Shown: positions 12,945 through 22,040, counted from the first letter of the stretch. The stretch: 64,000 nucleotides of DNA from Archangium gephyra (GCF_001027285.1 NZ_CP011509.1:2984501-3048500); one strand, 5' to 3'. The notes: generated by a model not told the origin, from the letters alone. Translations and numbers: made by a program.

Positions 12945-13787
12945 CTACGGAGTGCGGTGCGTGGCCTCGGGCGCGAACCACTTGCGCAACACCTGCGGCG
13001 AGGCCGAGCGGTAGATGTTGTCGTGGCGCAGGTCCGGCCTGGGCTCGTACTGCCACTTCAGCCCGGCCGGTGAATTCGTGCGGAGCGTGTCCGCCAGGCG
13101 TGTGACGGCGGAAACGATGTCCTCCTCGTCGGCGGACGACAGATACAGGGTGTTGCGCAGGTCCGGCCGGGCCTTGATGCGCTCGGCGGCCTTGCGCACC
13201 AACTCCTCGCCGTTCCACCACAGGCTCGGACTCAGGGCGATATAGGTGTCGAAGAGCTTCGGCTGCAGGAAGAAGGTCTCGACGATGAAGAGACCGGCGA
13301 GGGATTCTCCGATGATGGCGGTCTCGTTCGTCACGCGATACCGGCGTCGTACCTGGGGCATCAGTTCGTCGCGGATGAAGCTCCGGAACGCGGCCGAGCC
13401 GCCAACGCGCGGGGCGATCTTGCGATCCTTTTCGACCTGGGTCGGACCGGTCATGTCTCGGCGCCGCTCGGTGTTCTCGATGCCGACCACGATGAGGGGC
13501 CGCATCTCGCCGGCCTTGATCGCAGTGTCGATGGTGGTGGCGACGTGCGGGAAGTCCTCCTGGAGGCCACCGTCGGGCATGTACAGCACCGGGTAGCGCG
13601 TGGACTTCGCCGCGTCGTAACCCGGAGGCGTGTAGACGTTGATGCGCCGGGTCTCCTTGAGCGCCTTGGATTCGAGGGTGAACGACTGGTGCGGCGGCAC
13701 GGGCTCGGCGGCCATGGCGCCGTTGGCCATGACCACGGAGAGCGCGAAGAACAGGAACAGGCAGGCCCGCTTCATCAGTTGTCGCAT
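12945..13787 (-). CDS. Exported alpha/beta-hydrolase esterase (esterase D/Fes-like)
   Basis: The 280-residue protein starts with a signal peptide (CLFLFFALSVVMANGAMA) and shows the fold of the enterobactin esterase/esterase D family. VYTPPGYD and YPVLYMPDGG lie near the start, the nucleophile elbow is GESLAGLF, and the acid and His residues lie in the C-terminal part (DLRHDNIYRS). The family cleaves esters or siderophores; the substrate here is unknown. The ATG at 13787 is chosen for the GAGGAG six bases upstream and the resulting signal peptide. It follows the kinase-like membrane protein by 11 bases and should be cotranscribed. Confidence 0.87.
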   Translation of the reverse strand: MRQLMKRACLFLFFALSVVMANGAMAAEPVPPHQSFTLESKALKETRRINVYTPPGYDAAKSTRYPVLYMPDGGLQEDFPHVATTIDTAIKAGEMRPLIVVGIENTERRRDMTGPTQVEKDRKIAPRVGGSAAFRSFIRDELMPQVRRRYRVTNETAIIGESLAGLFIVETFFLQPKLFDTYIALSPSLWWNGEELVRKAAERIKARPDLRNTLYLSSADEEDIVSAVTRLADTLRTNSPAGLKWQYEPRPDLRHDNIYRSASPQVLRKWFAPEATHRTP

Positions 13788-13798
13788 CACGTCACTCC

Positions 13799-14563
13799 TC
13801 ACGGTGAGAGGGATTGAGGCGGCCGTGGAGCCTTCATGATCGGGATATAGCACTTGCCCTGGTACTCGGCGTGATCCTCATCGCACGGCGGACGGCGCTC
13901 AATAGCTATCCAGCAGCCGCCGTTGATCGCGACATGATCCGCCTTGGTGCGGCAGGGCGGCCTGACCTGGTTCGAGAAGGGCTTGTCGGGAAGCGGGTAG
14001 GCGATACCCGTTCGGCCTTGTACTTCACCGTCGACCAGGAATGAGGACGAAATCCCGGCGTCCGCCAACTCACCGAGACCGGGAGCCGAAGGTAGCGCAG
14101 TGGAAGGACCCACGGGACGGGTTCCCATGCCCCACCAGAAGCCGCCAGCCAGCACGAGCACGGCGAGTCCCGCGGCCACCAGTCCCTTGAGCCAAGGATG
14201 CCTCACGTACTGACCCATCGGTGAGCCGGTCAGGTGGGCACGCATCCTGGCGTTGCTCCCCACGGCCTCGAGTGCCGCGAGAAGCAGGGTGAACAGCTCG
14301 GCCAGCTCCGCCAACCTGCCCGAGGCCGGCGCCCGTTCCACCTCCAGGGCGATGAAGGGCGGCACACTCTGGAAGGAGGCGCGCACCTGCCAGTTCTTCT
14401 TGGAGCCCCAGGAGGGTCGAGGCCCGGGCATCATCACCAGGGCCGGGGCGCCCGTCTGGACGTTGCGCGCTTCGTGGATGTGGCCCAGTTCCGCCGACGC
14501 GTGCTTGCACCGTCTTCCAAGTTGGAACGGACCCAACCTCTCGCCCTTCTTCTTTGCCGTCAT
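13799..14563 (-). CDS. Membrane protein derived from a Ser/Thr kinase, kinase core missing
   Basis: The 254-residue protein begins like the N-lobe of a myxobacterial Ser/Thr kinase (LGPFQLGRRC...HIHEARN) but has no glycine loop, no ATP-binding Lys (ALVMMPG in its place) and no catalytic loop. A transmembrane helix (LKGLVAAGLAVLVLAGGFWW, about 128-147) leads to a short exported tail with four cysteines in two PPC...C motifs (RPPC...GGCW, RPPC...GKCY). In my recollection full-length myxobacterial kinases end with this same tail, so the protein looks like a kinase reduced to its two ends. It may be a decoy or sensor. The esterase gene follows 11 bases later. Confidence 0.75.
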   Translation of the reverse strand: MTAKKKGERLGPFQLGRRCKHASAELGHIHEARNVQTGAPALVMMPGPRPSWGSKKNWQVRASFQSVPPFIALEVERAPASGRLAELAELFTLLLAALEAVGSNARMRAHLTGSPMGQYVRHPWLKGLVAAGLAVLVLAGGFWWGMGTRPVGPSTALPSAPGLGELADAGISSSFLVDGEVQGRTGIAYPLPDKPFSNQVRPPCRTKADHVAINGGCWIAIERRPPCDEDHAEYQGKCYIPIMKAPRPPQSLSP

Positions 14564-14828
14564 ACGCTGTCCTCCAGCTCTTCCCTACCACGCCTCGGCG
14601 GCGTTGGCGGAAGCCCGGTGCTCCGATTCATACTACGGCGGAAGTCCCTTCCGAGCGAAGAACTCACGAGGTCATGGGCTCGCCCCGGCCCAACCAAAGG
14701 CGGCGGGCTCGCCTCTGCTGGCTCCGCCCCCGCTTGAGGGAGCCCTCTATCCGGACGCCCACACGCGGACCGTGTTGTAGTCTCGAATCGAACTCGTTGC
14801 GGATGGAGTCAATGCCAGGAGTCGCTGC

Positions 14829-15926
14829 ATGTCACGCGGGTGGGCTGTGCTGCTCTGCATGTTTCTCATGGGGTGTAGCGGTGCTGCCCAAAGCGTCCGT
14901 CACGCCATGGGTCAGCAAGAGCGCTGCGTTCATGTCCCACGCCGTTACGTTACGTCGGGGACACTGAATGCAGTGTTTCATGCAGCCCGCGCTGGCGTGG
15001 AAGTGGTGCCTGTGGCGGCAACGCTGGGGGCGGCTTCGCCAGCGGCGCCGTTGACCCCACCCTCGTCACCTCCCTTGGAGGGGCTCTCTGGCGAGGGTCT
15101 GGGTGATGGCACACCACGCGGCGTGCTTCGGCTCGTGCCAGAAGGCGGCACGGTCGCTGGAGAAGTAGGGGCGGGTGGTGCGGCGGGAGAGCTCGTCGTC
15201 ACTGGAGGCGCGGTTGTCGCGGCCGCCGGTAGTGTGCTCTTGCTCTGCTTTACCGTCGAGGCGGCCGTGGATGGATCGGAGACCCCGATCGACATCGCGG
15301 ACGAGTTCTACGGCACCCACTTCGGCGATGTGTCCGGGTGGGTTCAAGGTCGATACCCATCCCATGCGCCCAACGGCGCAGGAGCGGGGGGGTCCAGTGC
15401 TCAAACGGGGCCGACGTACGCCCCGCTCGCTTCTCCCGGCGTATCTCCAGAATCAGAACCCGGCGAGGACACCAGGAAAAGGCGGGGGCGCATCTATGTG
15501 ACCTACAGGAAGCTCAACAAGAACACCCACCGCTACTACCTGGGGCGAACCAGCATGGTCGTCGATCTCTCCAGGTCCCTCAGAGAGCAGGCGGCTCTGG
15601 CCGTCATTTTTCGAGACATGAACCATCACGTTGACGAGAACAACGAGCCCAGGGATGCTTTATTCAAGGAAGCGGAGGTTGATGAATTCGATGTTGGGGC
15701 CGCCATTGACTATGGCGAGAGATATGGCGACGCCGCGTATGGGCGGATCCGCGGAAGGGAGCAGCAGTTGATTGACTCCCATGGGGGCGCCCAGTCTGAC
15801 ACTGGAAAACCCTATCGGACCGAGAATGTCGTGCGCGGGGTGGCTAAAGGCAATCCGTGGGGCAAGCGGTTTCACGAAGCAGCCACGGAGCGCTGGGGTC
15901 AACTTCATCCTTACACGGGATATTAG
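14829..15926 (+). CDS. Lipoprotein with GIY-YIG/URI-type nuclease toxin domain
   Basis: The 365-residue product has a lipoprotein signal with lipobox LMGC (Cys-16). A variable middle follows, with a hydrophobic Gly/Ala stretch near 105-145 and a low-complexity linker to about 220. The last 140 residues resemble URI-fold toxin domains: IYVTYRK...YYLGRTS corresponds to the GIY...YIG strands, REQQLID supplies the catalytic Glu, and RGVAKGNP with YGERYGDAAYG completes the pattern. AGGAG lies 7 bases before the ATG. The gene directly behind is an Imm26-type immunity gene, which supports a toxin role. Base composition falls below the neighbours in the 3' half, a sign of transfer. Activity on DNA or RNA is inferred. 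Confidence 0.8.
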   Translation: MSRGWAVLLCMFLMGCSGAAQSVRHAMGQQERCVHVPRRYVTSGTLNAVFHAARAGVEVVPVAATLGAASPAAPLTPPSSPPLEGLSGEGLGDGTPRGVLRLVPEGGTVAGEVGAGGAAGELVVTGGAVVAAAGSVLLLCFTVEAAVDGSETPIDIADEFYGTHFGDVSGWVQGRYPSHAPNGAGAGGSSAQTGPTYAPLASPGVSPESEPGEDTRKRRGRIYVTYRKLNKNTHRYYLGRTSMVVDLSRSLREQAALAVIFRDMNHHVDENNEPRDALFKEAEVDEFDVGAAIDYGERYGDAAYGRIRGREQQLIDSHGGAQSDTGKPYRTENVVRGVAKGNPWGKRFHEAATERWGQLHPYTGY

Positions 15927-15929
15927 GAA

Positions 15930-16391
15930 ATGAAGAAGGTACGCATACATAGACCGGGAGCGTTTTTGAGGATTCCACTCATTGACGGCACTTTCGGTTA
16001 TGGGAGGGCGCTTACACGAGTGTTTGACGCCTTCTACGATTACAGGACCGAAAGTCCTGACTCGGACCTCGACCGGATCGCATCCAAGCCAATCCTTTTC
16101 AAGATTGCTGTTCGCCATCTGGAGCCGGGCTCGTGGGAGGTCATTGGACGGAGAAAGCTCGAGGAGCCCCTGACTCAACCCATTGTTCAATTCAGGCAGG
16201 ACGTGGGAGACTTCCGCCGCTGCGAGATCTTCGACACCACCGACAATTCGAGAAGTGCCGAGCCCCAGGAGTGTGTCGGTCTCGAGCGACTGGCTGTGTG
16301 GGAACAGCACGCTGTCGAGGAACGCCTGCTTGACACCTTCATGGGACGGCCCAATGACTCAGTGGAACGCCTGAAAGTGCGCCTGCAATAA
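15930..16391 (+). CDS. Imm26-family immunity protein
   Basis: This 153-residue soluble protein starts GAFLRIPLIDGTFGYGRAL, with AFYDYRTE and PILFKIAVRHLEPGSWEVIG further on. This is the conserved pattern of immunity protein 26, a family found beside polymorphic toxins. The ATG lies 3 bases after the stop of the nuclease-like lipoprotein, so the two form a toxin-immunity pair. It has no signal peptide and would act in the cytoplasm, where it could protect from the incoming toxins of kin or from leakage. GC content is clearly lower than nearby genes: 31 of 60 bases at 15961-16020. Confidence 0.82.
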   Translation: MKKVRIHRPGAFLRIPLIDGTFGYGRALTRVFDAFYDYRTESPDSDLDRIASKPILFKIAVRHLEPGSWEVIGRRKLEEPLTQPIVQFRQDVGDFRRCEIFDTTDNSRSAEPQECVGLERLAVWEQHAVEERLLDTFMGRPNDSVERLKVRLQ

Positions 16392-16436
16392 GAAGTCGAG
16401 GCTGATACCCGGTCGTGGAAAATGCCAGGCGAGGTC

Positions 16437-17132
16437 TCATAGAGAAAAGGCTCGGGCCAGGGTGATGACCTCGACGCGCGTGGCCCCCGCTTCCCGGAGC
16501 GCGGTGGCGGCGGCACGGACCGTGGCCCCGGTGGTGAGCACGTCGTCCAGAAGGAGGAACTCCCGGCCGGCCGCCGAGGGCGACGCGGTGAAGGCCCCGG
16601 CCACGTTCTGCGCGCGCTCGGCCTCGGAGAGCCCCACCTGACGCCGCGTCTCCCTGGGGCGGCTGAGCAGTCCCACGGGCGCCTCGCGGCCCGTAAGTCG
16701 CGCCAGCTCTCCCGCGATCAATTGTGTCTGGTCGTACTTGCGCTCGCGGAAGCGCTGGTCGTGCAGGGGCAGCGCGACGAGCACGCAGGGAGCCTGCTCG
16801 AGGAACTGTCGGCACTCGGTGGCGAGCAACTCCGCGAGGGCGGGGGCCAGCTCCGGGTGGTCCTCGTACTTGAAGCGGTGGATGGCGCGGGCCACGGGGC
16901 CCTCGTGCGCGAAGGGCGCCCAGGCACGGGTGAAGGGCGGGGGCGACAGGTGGCAGCGCGGACAGGTGTCGCGGGGGAACTGTCCAGGCTCGGCACAGGT
17001 GCGGCAGCGCGAGGGGGGGAGCCGCTCCACGGCGAGGTCACACGTCTCGCAGAAGGCCGCGCGCACGGGCATCACCTTCGCGCAGGCGATGCACGCGGGC
17101 GGATAGAGCAGCTCGAGGAGCGAGGAGAGCAC
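16437..17132 (-). CDS. comF: ComF family amidophosphoribosyltransferase-like protein
   Basis: The 231-residue protein opens with a zinc-binding region of CxxC pairs (CIAC, CETC, CRTC, CPRC within the first 60 residues). A phosphoribosyltransferase domain follows with the PRPP-binding motif LLLDDVLTTGAT near residue 185. In naturally competent bacteria ComF serves DNA uptake; in others its role is uncertain. A GTG start at 17132 is used because it gives the normal N-terminus (LLELLYPPACIACAK) and no ATG lies nearby in frame. It is divergent from the phosphofructokinase gene, 78 bases away. Confidence 0.9.
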   Translation of the reverse strand: MLSSLLELLYPPACIACAKVMPVRAAFCETCDLAVERLPPSRCRTCAEPGQFPRDTCPRCHLSPPPFTRAWAPFAHEGPVARAIHRFKYEDHPELAPALAELLATECRQFLEQAPCVLVALPLHDQRFRERKYDQTQLIAGELARLTGREAPVGLLSRPRETRRQVGLSEAERAQNVAGAFTASPSAAGREFLLLDDVLTTGATVRAAATALREAGATRVEVITLARAFSL

Positions 17133-17210
17133 GGGGCGGGAGTTAATACGGATGAACGGGGGCGGGGAAGGTGTCTGGACCTGAGACGGGTCTTCGGTTT
17201 GGATGGCCCC

Positions 17211-18566
17211 ATGAAGAAGCTCGCCATCGTCGTCGCCGGAGGACCTGCTCCGGGCATCAACAGCGTGATTGGAGCGGCCACCATCCGCGCCCGGCTCTCG
17301 GGCGTGGAGGTCATCGGCCTCCAGGATGGTTTCAAGTGGATCTCCGAGGGAGACCTCTCCCACGTCGTTCCCCTCACCATCGAGGACACCAGCCGCATCC
17401 ACTTCCGCGGCGGTTCCTACATCGGCATCTCCCGCGCCAACCCCACCCGCTCCCCCGAGCACTTCCAGCGCACCCTCGAGGGCCTCGAGAAGCTCGACGT
17501 GGGCATGCTCATCACCATCGGCGGTGATGGCACCGCGACGCTCGCGCAGATCATCTCGGAGAAGACCCGCGGGCGCATCCGCGTGGTCCACGTCCCCAAG
17601 ACGATCGACAACGACATCGACCTGCCCGACGACACGAGCACCTTCGGTTTCCAGACCGCTCGCCACGTCGGTGTGGAGATCGTGAAGAACCTGATGGTGG
17701 ACGCGAAGACGACCCACCGCTGGTACTTCGTCGTGGCCCAGGGCCGCAAGGCGGGTCACCTCGCGCTGTCCATCGGCAAGGCCGTGGGCGCGACCAACAC
17801 CATCATCCCCGAGGAGTTCCAGAAGGGGTGCCCTGTCTCGTTCAACACCGTGGTGGACATCCTCGCGGGGTCGGTCATCAAGCGGCTGGGCTATGGCCGC
17901 CAGGACGGCATCGTCCTGCTGGCCGAGGGCCTCGCCGACTGCATCGACCCCGAGGATCTCGCCAGGCACACGGACATCCCCCGGGACCACATGGGCAACA
18001 TCCACGTGGCGGAGATCAACCTGGGTGAGGTGCTCGAGAAGGCGGTGAAGCAGCGGCTCGCCGGCCTGGGAATCAAGGCCACGCTCATCACCAAGTACAT
18101 CGGGTACGAGGTGCGCTGCGCGGACCCCATTCCCTTCGACATGGAGTACACGCGCGATCTCGGCTACTGCGCGGCCCGCTACATCATCGAGGGCGGCACC
18201 GAGGCGGTGGTGTCCATGGTCAACGGGCGGTTCCTGCCCATCTCCTTCCAGCAGATGAAGGATCCGTCCACGGGGCGGCCCCGGGTGCGGCTGGTGGACG
18301 TGGACTCGGACCGCTACAAGATCGCCCGGAGCTTCATGCTGCGGCTCAAGCGGCAGGACTTCGACAATCCGGAGGAGCTGGCCCGGTTCGCCGCGGCCGC
18401 CCGCCTCACGCCGGAGGCCTTCCGCGAGCAGTTCCACCATCTGGTGAAGGACGAGCCCCAGGTGGCCGTCGACGTGGAGATGGGACTCGCCACCAAGGCG
18501 GTGGATGCGGCCAAGGCGGTGGACGCGGCCAAGGCCGGGGAGCCGACGGGCGGCGCGGCGCGATAG
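17211..18566 (+). CDS. pfkA: 6-phosphofructokinase
   Basis: The 451-residue enzyme phosphorylates fructose-6-phosphate in glycolysis. Visible motifs are VVAGGPAPGINSVIG (nucleotide site), GGDGT, PKTIDNDIDLPD with the catalytic Asp, and RLGYGRQDG. GGDGT has Gly where pyrophosphate-using enzymes carry Asp, while PKTIDND has the Lys typical of pyrophosphate and some long ATP enzymes. The G/K combination occurs in ATP-dependent members, so ATP is the likely donor. The protein is longer than E. coli PfkA (320) and ends in an Ala/Lys/Asp-rich tail with a short repeat (KAVDAAKAVDAAKAG). Confidence 0.9.
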   Translation: MKKLAIVVAGGPAPGINSVIGAATIRARLSGVEVIGLQDGFKWISEGDLSHVVPLTIEDTSRIHFRGGSYIGISRANPTRSPEHFQRTLEGLEKLDVGMLITIGGDGTATLAQIISEKTRGRIRVVHVPKTIDNDIDLPDDTSTFGFQTARHVGVEIVKNLMVDAKTTHRWYFVVAQGRKAGHLALSIGKAVGATNTIIPEEFQKGCPVSFNTVVDILAGSVIKRLGYGRQDGIVLLAEGLADCIDPEDLARHTDIPRDHMGNIHVAEINLGEVLEKAVKQRLAGLGIKATLITKYIGYEVRCADPIPFDMEYTRDLGYCAARYIIEGGTEAVVSMVNGRFLPISFQQMKDPSTGRPRVRLVDVDSDRYKIARSFMLRLKRQDFDNPEELARFAAAARLTPEAFREQFHHLVKDEPQVAVDVEMGLATKAVDAAKAVDAAKAGEPTGGAAR

Positions 18567-18611
18567 GGCCGGGGGCCGGCCTGGCCTCCGTGCACGCTCG
18601 AGGCGGGGAGG

Positions 18612-19613
18612 TCAGGCGGCGCGGGAGGTGAGCTCCTCCTGGGCCGAGGAGTCCTGCTCGGCGGAGGCCTCGTACACGGGGAGGCTGACGGTGAAGGTGG
18701 TGCCCTGGCCCACCTCGCTCCGCACGGAGATCTTCCCGCCCAGCGCGGTGATGATGCCGTGGCACACCGAGAGGCCCAGGCCCGTGCCCACGCCGACGGG
18801 CTTGGTGGTGAAGAACGGGTTGAAGATGCGCTCCAGGTTCTCCGGCGGGATGCCGCAGCCCGTGTCGCTCACCTCCACGGCGACATGGTGGGGGCCGTCC
18901 ATCCGGGTCGAGAGCCGGATCTCGTTCCGCACCGCCTGTCCCGGTGGGAGGGCATGGGCGGCGTTGATGAGCAGGTTGAGGAACACCTGGCACAGGCGCG
19001 CCTTGTGTCCGTTGACGGGCGGGACCGCCACCAGCTCCTCCACCAGGCTCGCCCGGTCCCGCAGCTCGTACGCCGCCACCTTCACCGCGCTGCGGAGGCT
19101 GGCCACGACATCCACCGGGCCACGCTCCATGTCGTTGGGATGGGAGAGGACCTTGAGGTCTCGCACGATGAGGCTGACGCGCTCGGCGCCGTCGCGCGCA
19201 TCGGCGATGGCCTCGATCATCTCCTGCTTCTCCTCCGGCGTGGGGACGCCCCCGGTGCGGATCAGCTGCTGCTGCACGTAGTCGAGGTTGCCGACGATGA
19301 ACGCAAGCGGGTTGTTGATCTCATGTCCCAGGCCCGCCGCGAGCTGGCCGATGGTGGCCAGACGATCGGCGAAGAGCAGCTGCGCCTGCGTGGCCTGGAG
19401 TTGCTTCAGGCTCTCCTGGAGGCGGGCATTGGCCAGCTCCAGCTCGCAGGTGCGCTGCCGCACCGTCTCCTCCAGCAGCGCGTTGTGGTGGCGCATCTCG
19501 CGCTCGGAGAGCTCGGCCTCGGCCTTCAGGAGCCGGTTGCGGATGGCCTCCGCGCGCTCCTTGCGGCCCTCGAGCACCGTGAACGACCCTCCCATGCTTT
19601 GCGCCTTCATCAT
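18612..19613 (-). CDS. Soluble histidine kinase
   Basis: The 333-residue kinase has no membrane segment. A coiled coil (about 15-90, with LLEETVRQRTCELELANARL) leads to the H box GHEINNPLAFIVGN, N box NLLINAAHAL and G boxes (DTGCGIPPENL, GVGTGLGLSVCHGI). It is a paralogue of the catalytic half of the membrane kinase at 6992-8650 and would be a cytoplasmic, input-free or partner-controlled kinase. No response regulator is adjacent. Two ATG codons in tandem (19613, 19610) make the exact start uncertain. It converges with the phosphofructokinase gene. Confidence 0.9.
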   Translation of the reverse strand: MMKAQSMGGSFTVLEGRKERAEAIRNRLLKAEAELSEREMRHHNALLEETVRQRTCELELANARLQESLKQLQATQAQLLFADRLATIGQLAAGLGHEINNPLAFIVGNLDYVQQQLIRTGGVPTPEEKQEMIEAIADARDGAERVSLIVRDLKVLSHPNDMERGPVDVVASLRSAVKVAAYELRDRASLVEELVAVPPVNGHKARLCQVFLNLLINAAHALPPGQAVRNEIRLSTRMDGPHHVAVEVSDTGCGIPPENLERIFNPFFTTKPVGVGTGLGLSVCHGIITALGGKISVRSEVGQGTTFTVSLPVYEASAEQDSSAQEELTSRAA

Positions 19614-19794
19614 GCGGACCTCGCGAACGGGACAGCCAGGCCCATTGCGAGGGGCATGCCACCGGGCTTTCCGGAGAGGAGGGCGGAGGCCCAGGGGCAC
19701 GGGTGTGGCGTTTCGCCCCAGGGGTGGGCCCGGGGAGGTGCGGCATTCTGGGTGGGTGCGGCGATCCGCCACACCCTGTTCCCCCGGAGGCCCG

Positions 19795-20418
19795 TCAGCG
19801 GGCGGCGGAGGGCACGGCGTCGGTGATGCGGAGGTGCCTCGGCTGGGCCTGGACCCGCTCGAACCAGGCGCGGATGGCGGGGTAGCGGGCCAGGTCGAAG
19901 CGTCCCTCTTCCGCCACGTGCGTGTACGCGTAGAGCGTGATGTCCGCGAGGCTGTAGCGCTCACCCGCGAAGAAGGGGCGCTTGGACAGCTCGCCCTCCA
20001 TGACGTCCAGGGCGGCATAGCCCTTCTGGATGCGCTCCTCGAGCTCGCGCTCCTTGCCGGGAGGGGTGCCGAAGAAGGCGATCCACGCGCGGGCCACCGC
20101 GACGTACGGCTCGTGGCTGTACTGCTCGAAGAACATCCACTGGAGCATCCGCGCCCGCTCCAGCTTGTCCGTGGGGATGAAGGGCGTGCCCTCCGCGAAG
20201 TACCAGAGGATGGCGTTGGACTCGGCGAGGAACACGCCCGGCTCGAGCTCCACCGTGGGCACCTTGGCGATGGGATTCTTCGCCTTGAACTCCAGGGAGC
20301 GGGTCCCCTTGGTGCCCATCTCCGTCTCCACCGCCTCGAAGGGAATCCCGAGCTGGTGCAGCAGCAGGCGGACCTTGTAGCAGTTGCCGGAGGGGTGGAA
20401 CTGGTAGAGCTTGATCAT
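19795..20418 (-). CDS. Glutathione S-transferase family protein
   Basis: The 207-residue protein has an N-terminal thioredoxin-like domain (LYQFHPSGNCYKVRLLLHQLG, NPIAKVPTVEL with the cis-Pro, then AESNAILWYFAEG) and a helical C-terminal domain with the N-capping motif FAGERYSLADITLYAYTHV. It would conjugate glutathione or act as a peroxidase; the substrate is unknown. Its ATG overlaps the stop of gpmI by four bases (ATGA), which suggests translational coupling of this detoxification-type gene to a glycolytic gene. Confidence 0.92.
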   Translation of the reverse strand: MIKLYQFHPSGNCYKVRLLLHQLGIPFEAVETEMGTKGTRSLEFKAKNPIAKVPTVELEPGVFLAESNAILWYFAEGTPFIPTDKLERARMLQWMFFEQYSHEPYVAVARAWIAFFGTPPGKERELEERIQKGYAALDVMEGELSKRPFFAGERYSLADITLYAYTHVAEEGRFDLARYPAIRAWFERVQAQPRHLRITDAVPSAAR

Positions 20419-21956
20419 GGAAGCAAGCCTAGCCGATTCATCTCGGAAGGCTTGGGCAGTCCCATGACCTGGAGCAGGGTGGGGGCGATGTCCGCGAGGA
20501 TGCCGGGGCGCAGCTTCTGCCCGCGGAAGTCCGGGTGGATGAGGTGGAAGGGGACCGGGTTGAGCGTGTGCGCTGTGTGGGGCTCGCCGGTGGTGGGGTC
20601 GCGCATCTGCTCGCAGTTGCCGTGGTCCGCGGAGATGGCCATCACCCAGCCGTGCCGGGCACACGCCTGCCCCAGCAATCCGAGGCACTCGTCCACCGTG
20701 GTGACGGCCCGCATGGCCGGCTCCAGCAGGCCCGTGTGGCCCACCATGTCCGGGTTGGCGAAGTTCACCAGCGCGAAGTCGTAGGCCCCCGACTCGATGC
20801 GCTTCACCAGCTCCAGCGTCACCTCGCGCGCGCTCATCTCCGGCTTGAGATCGTACGTCTTCACGTCTCGCGGCGAGGGCACCAGGTGCCGGTCCTCGCC
20901 CGGGTACACCACCTCGCGGCCACCGTTGAAGAAGAAGGTGACGTGCGCGTACTTCTCCGTCTCCGCGGTGCGGAACTGGCGCCAGCCGGCGTGCGCGAGG
21001 GCCTCGGGGAAGATCTCACTCGGCTGGTCGGGCGCGAAGGCCACCGGCAGGCCGAAGGTCTCGTCGTACTGGGTCAGGCACACGTACATGCCCACGTGCA
21101 GGCCGCCCCGGTCGAACTCCTTGAAGTCGTCGAAGGCGAGCGCGCGCGTCAGCTCCCGGGCGCGGTCCGCGCGGAAGTTGAAGAACATCACCACGTCGCC
21201 GTCGCGGATGCGGCCCACCGGGGTGCCGTCGCCGTGGGCGATGACGGTGGGTTTGATGAACTCGTCCGTCACCTTCTCCGCGTAGGAGGCGCGGATGGCG
21301 GAGATCGCATCGGGCGCCTTGGGGCCCCGGGCGTGGACGATGGCCTCGTAGGCGAGGTGCACCCGGTCCCAGCGCTTGTCACGGTCCATGCCGTAGTAGC
21401 GCCCGCCCACGGTGGCGATGTGGCCGGTGCGCGTCTCGCGCAGGAACTTCTCCAGCTCCTCCACGTAGCCGAGCCCGCTCTGGGGTGGGGTGTCCCGTCC
21501 GTCGGTGAAGGCGTGGACGTAGACGTGGGGAACGCCCCGCTCGTGCGCCGCCTTGAGGAGGCTGTAGAGGTGCTCCATGGACGAGTGCACGCCGCCGGGG
21601 GAGACGAGCCCGAGCAGGTGGAAGGCCTTGCCGTCCGCCTTGGCCTTGTCGAGCGCGGCGCGGATGACGGGGTTGGAGGCGAGCTCCCCGGACTCGGAGG
21701 CCCGGTTGATGCGCACCAGGTCCTGGTAGACGATGCGGCCGGCGCCGATGTTGGTGTGGCCCACCTCGGAGTTGCCCATCTGCCCCTCGGGGAGACCGAC
21801 GGCCAGCCCGGACGTCTGCAGCTCCGTGTAGGGGGTGCCGTTCGTGAGCGCGTCGAGGCGCGGGGTGCCGGCGAGAGCGATGGCGTTGTCGTCGCGTTCC
21901 TTGCGGACGCCCCAGCCATCGAGGATGCAGAGCAGGACTTTGTGCGCGGGCTTCAT
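20415..21956 (-). CDS. gpmI: 2,3-bisphosphoglycerate-independent phosphoglycerate mutase
   Basis: The 513-residue enzyme interconverts 3- and 2-phosphoglycerate through a phosphoserine, using two manganese ions. Markers are LCILDGWGVRKERDDNAI, the nucleophile Ser in MGNSEVGHTNIGAGR, HAFTDGRDTPP, the metal ligands in ISADHGNCEQM and the motif NFANPDMVGHTG. Length and motifs match the family throughout. The glutathione S-transferase gene is coupled to its stop. Upstream, 21957-22040 separates it from the cysteine-rich lipoprotein gene on the same strand. Confidence 0.97.
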   Translation of the reverse strand: MKPAHKVLLCILDGWGVRKERDDNAIALAGTPRLDALTNGTPYTELQTSGLAVGLPEGQMGNSEVGHTNIGAGRIVYQDLVRINRASESGELASNPVIRAALDKAKADGKAFHLLGLVSPGGVHSSMEHLYSLLKAAHERGVPHVYVHAFTDGRDTPPQSGLGYVEELEKFLRETRTGHIATVGGRYYGMDRDKRWDRVHLAYEAIVHARGPKAPDAISAIRASYAEKVTDEFIKPTVIAHGDGTPVGRIRDGDVVMFFNFRADRARELTRALAFDDFKEFDRGGLHVGMYVCLTQYDETFGLPVAFAPDQPSEIFPEALAHAGWRQFRTAETEKYAHVTFFFNGGREVVYPGEDRHLVPSPRDVKTYDLKPEMSAREVTLELVKRIESGAYDFALVNFANPDMVGHTGLLEPAMRAVTTVDECLGLLGQACARHGWVMAISADHGNCEQMRDPTTGEPHTAHTLNPVPFHLIHPDFRGQKLRPGILADIAPTLLQVMGLPKPSEMNRLGLLP

Positions 21957-22040
21957 GCCGGAAACCTAAGGGTGGGTTCCCGGAGGTGGAGTGGGGGGAG
22001 GCGAGGGGGGCGCGGGCGCCCGGCTGGTGGCCCCCTGGGC

